Below are positions 62,004-64,000 of a stretch of 64,000 nt of DNA, one piece after another (the stretch's first letter is position 1; every line of letters begins with the position of its first letter). The notes beneath the pieces were generated by a model. It had not been told where the DNA came from. It saw only the letters and a program-made list of their open reading frames with translations, and made no database searches. The stretch spans positions 1-64,000 of the forward strand of contig CACJUU010000010.1 in the NCBI GenBank assembly GCA_902596605.1. Reading direction: 5' to 3'. A program made the translations under genes and the position numbers. Source of the DNA: an uncultured Alphaproteobacteria bacterium. GTDB taxonomy: Bacteria; Pseudomonadota; Alphaproteobacteria; Rhodobacterales; Rhodobacteraceae.

Positions 62004-63779
62004 ATGCATTTATATCAACCACCATTAGAAGATTACAATTTTATACTTCACCATTTTCTTAAAATAGAAAAAGAGGATATTGAGGGCTACAAAGACTTAT
62101 CACCTGAATTTACTAAACCTATTTTTGAAGAAGCTGGTAAATTAGCAAGTGAGGTGATTTCTCCATCAAACAAAGATGGTGATGAGCAAGGGTGTAAATT
62201 AGAAAATGGAATAGTACGCACACCAGACAGCTTCAAACTTGCTTTTGATAAGTTACGAGCAGGAGGCTGGCTGTCTCTTGATATTGAAGAGGAGTTTGGT
62301 GGGCAAAACTTACCCTTGATACTTTCCACAATAACAAACGAAATGTTTACAAGTGCTAATATGTCTCTAACAATGTATAGTGGCCTCTCTAGGGGAGCAT
62401 ATTCTGCAATTTTTCTTCACGGTTCTGAGGATCAAAAGCAAATGTATTTGCCTAAATTAGCCAATTGTGAATGGACTGGAACAATGAATTTAACCGAACC
62501 TCATTGTGGTACAGACTTAGGTTTGATAAGGACTAAAGCAATTCTTACTGATAATGGCTCATATCAAGTTTCGGGCCAGAAAATTTTTATTTCCTCTGGC
62601 GATCATGACTTATCAGAAAATATTATACATTTAGTCCTAGCTAAAACTCCAGATGCGCCAGAGGGCGTAAAAGGTATATCATTATTTGTAGTACCAAAGT
62701 TTCTAGTCAATGATGACGGCTCATTAGGGGAAAGAAATAAATTATCAGTTGGAAAAATAGAAAAAAAGATGGGTATTAAAGGTAACGCTACCTGTGTTAT
62801 GAATTATGATGGCGCAACGGGCTATCTCGTTGGCGAAGAAAACAAAGGCCTTAAAGCAATGTTCACAATGATGAATGAAGCTAGGCTAGGGGTAGGAATG
62901 CAGGGTTTAGCTCAAGCTGAAATGGCTTATCAAGCGGCACTAACTTATGCAAAAGACCGAATACAGGGACGAGCAATTCAAGGGAAAGCCAATCCAAACC
63001 AGAGCGCGGACCCAATTATTGTGCATCCAGATGTTAGAAGAAATCTCATGGAGCAAAAGTCATTTATTGAAGGGGCAAGAGGCTTTATCGCATGGGCTGC
63101 AGTTCTTCTAGATAGAGCAAAGAGAGACGGGGATAAAAGTGCTGAGGGGATTGCAAGTCTGTTAATTCCGGTAATCAAAGGTTTTGTTACAGATAAGGGT
63201 TTTGAGTATACTATAAATGCCCAGCAAGTTTTTGGTGGACATGGCTATATTGAGGAATGGGGTATGAGCCAATACGCTAGAGATTGTAGGATTGCGATGA
63301 TTTATGAGGGCACGAATGGCATTCAAGCTCTTGATTTAGTTGGCAGAAAACTAGCTATGGATGGTGGGAAACATATGCGAGAGTATCTTAAACTAGTCGA
63401 GAATTTTATTAAAGAAGAGCATTCTAAAGATTTTGAAAATGATTTTATTGCCCCATTGAAAAAATCTATCGGACATTTGCAGGCAGCGCTGTTGTTTTTC
63501 ATGGAGAATGGGTTAAAGAACCCACTCAGTGCCGTATCTGGTGCAACCGATTTTCTCCACCTGGTAGGACTAGTTTCTCTAGGGTTTATTTGGTCTAAAA
63601 AAGCTCAGTCCGCCGTAGAGCAACTCAAAAATCCTTTAAGTGATAAAAACTTTCTTGAAGCAAAGGTTTTAACAGGCTCCTATTTTATGAACCGACAACT
63701 CCCCGAAACCAAGCTTAGATTAGACAAGATTTTAACTGGAGAGAAGCAAGTAATGAGCTTGGCGGCAAATCAATTTTAA
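62004..63779 (+). CDS. Long-form acyl-CoA dehydrogenase
   Basis: Flavoenzyme making the first, alpha-beta oxidation step on an acyl-CoA. The 591-residue length, with an extra C-terminal domain, is the form that includes FadE-like fatty acyl-CoA dehydrogenases and the 3-methylmercaptopropionyl-CoA dehydrogenase DmdC of marine DMSP breakdown. Substrate-binding TMNLTEPHCGTDLG, FAD-site SGQKIFISSGDHD and base Glu435 in MIYEGTNGIQ are visible. Which of these substrates it prefers cannot be told from sequence alone. Confidence 0.88.
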   Translation: MHLYQPPLEDYNFILHHFLKIEKEDIEGYKDLSPEFTKPIFEEAGKLASEVISPSNKDGDEQGCKLENGIVRTPDSFKLAFDKLRAGGWLSLDIEEEFGGQNLPLILSTITNEMFTSANMSLTMYSGLSRGAYSAIFLHGSEDQKQMYLPKLANCEWTGTMNLTEPHCGTDLGLIRTKAILTDNGSYQVSGQKIFISSGDHDLSENIIHLVLAKTPDAPEGVKGISLFVVPKFLVNDDGSLGERNKLSVGKIEKKMGIKGNATCVMNYDGATGYLVGEENKGLKAMFTMMNEARLGVGMQGLAQAEMAYQAALTYAKDRIQGRAIQGKANPNQSADPIIVHPDVRRNLMEQKSFIEGARGFIAWAAVLLDRAKRDGDKSAEGIASLLIPVIKGFVTDKGFEYTINAQQVFGGHGYIEEWGMSQYARDCRIAMIYEGTNGIQALDLVGRKLAMDGGKHMREYLKLVENFIKEEHSKDFENDFIAPLKKSIGHLQAALLFFMENGLKNPLSAVSGATDFLHLVGLVSLGFIWSKKAQSAVEQLKNPLSDKNFLEAKVLTGSYFMNRQLPETKLRLDKILTGEKQVMSLAANQF

Positions 63780-63797
63780 ATGGAAAAGGATTAACAG

Positions 63798-64000
63798 ATG
63801 GAAGAGGCATATATTTACGATACAGTCAGGAGTCCTAGAGGAAAAGGAAAAAAGGGGTCGCTGAATGAGCTTTCGGCTGTCACACTATCTGCAAAGATTT
63901 TAAAGGAATTGCGTGAAAGAAATGGTCTTAATACCGAAGAAATAGAAGACGTGATTTGGGGTAATGTAACACAAGTTGGAGAACAGGGAGGCTGTTTGGC
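63798..64000 (+). CDS. Acetyl-CoA acyltransferase (thiolase), partial
   Basis: First 67 codons of a thiolase cut by the window end. The N-terminus, YIYDTVRSPRGKGKKGSLNEL, and EDVIWGNVTQVGEQGG match the FadA/PhaA fold before the catalytic Cys. An AAGGA Shine-Dalgarno precedes the ATG. It follows the acyl-CoA dehydrogenase by 18 bases, so the two should be in one beta-oxidation operon. Confidence 0.85.
   Translation, partial: MEEAYIYDTVRSPRGKGKKGSLNELSAVTLSAKILKELRERNGLNTEEIEDVIWGNVTQVGEQGGCL

Noticed and set aside
1-64000. Mobile elements, prophage, CRISPR or defence genes
   Set aside because: No transposase, integrase, phage, cas or toxin-like proteins and no regular spacer repeats were seen; the window is housekeeping chromosome.

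Overview
The window is an AT-rich, densely packed stretch of a bacterial chromosome, almost certainly from an alphaproteobacterium. The evidence is the set of gene neighbourhoods: ihfA-merR-tRNA-Pro, a double-length dCTP deaminase, argS-SPOR-scpA-scpB with divergent dgt/erpA, a DksA that has lost its zinc finger (as in Rhodobacter), bolA/dnaJ-like/cobS/cobT, heterotetrameric sarcosine oxidase soxBDAG, and a complete dcw (division and cell wall) cluster ending in ftsZ-lpxC-bamD-recN. Several of these are familiar from Rhodobacterales, but low GC, tiny intergenic gaps, overlapping convergent genes and frequent TTG starts suggest a streamlined, probably marine, lineage. The exact genus cannot be told from the sequence alone.

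Layout. 0.1-2.1 kb: ihfA, a MerR regulator, tRNA-Pro(GGG) and dcd. 2.1-7.1 kb (minus): scpB, scpA, a SPOR-domain membrane protein, argS, dgt. 7.1-8.3 kb: erpA and xthA. 8.3-9.9 kb (minus): an FAD monooxygenase and dksA. 10.0-13.0 kb: a MoxR-type AAA+ ATPase, a previously unlisted 50-residue membrane protein, a CoxE-type VWA protein and a membrane M48 peptidase. 12.9-18.1 kb (minus): soxB-soxD-soxA-soxG. 18.1-25.4 kb: a CcmI-like protein, ruvX, then dusA and a C26 glutamine amidotransferase on the minus strand, then pepN and gatB. 25.5-33.1 kb: bolA, a J-domain protein, cobS, cobT, aminopeptidase P, an acyl-CoA thioesterase and a D-lactate/glycolate-type FAD dehydrogenase.

33.1-54.9 kb is an uninterrupted 19-gene minus-strand cluster, read from 54.9 kb down: mraZ, rsmH, ftsL, ftsI, murE, murF, mraY, murD, ftsW, murG, murC, murB, ddl, ftsQ, ftsA, ftsZ, lpxC, bamD, recN. 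It makes meso-DAP peptidoglycan precursors and the divisome, then lipid A and outer-membrane assembly factors. Its head is preceded by a compact control region: a putative MraZ box of four 10-bp repeats, an 11-bp inverted repeat and a candidate promoter, directly next to rnpB (RNase P RNA). 55.5-60.1 kb: rluB, tadA, gatC, gatA, an excalibur lipoprotein and pyrD. 60.1-64 kb: a MATE transporter and, divergently, a MerR regulator with a perfect palindromic operator, a long acyl-CoA dehydrogenase and the start of a thiolase, forming a fatty-acid or acyl-CoA oxidation operon cut by the window end.

No insertion sequence, prophage, CRISPR array or sign of recent gene transfer was seen. The most unusual signals are regulatory palindromes and repeats in the few intergenic gaps (ftsZ promoter, mraZ leader, merR-acdH promoter, thioesterase/dld gap), the near-leaderless tRNA-dcd junction, and the small membrane ORF inside the MoxR/VWA operon.
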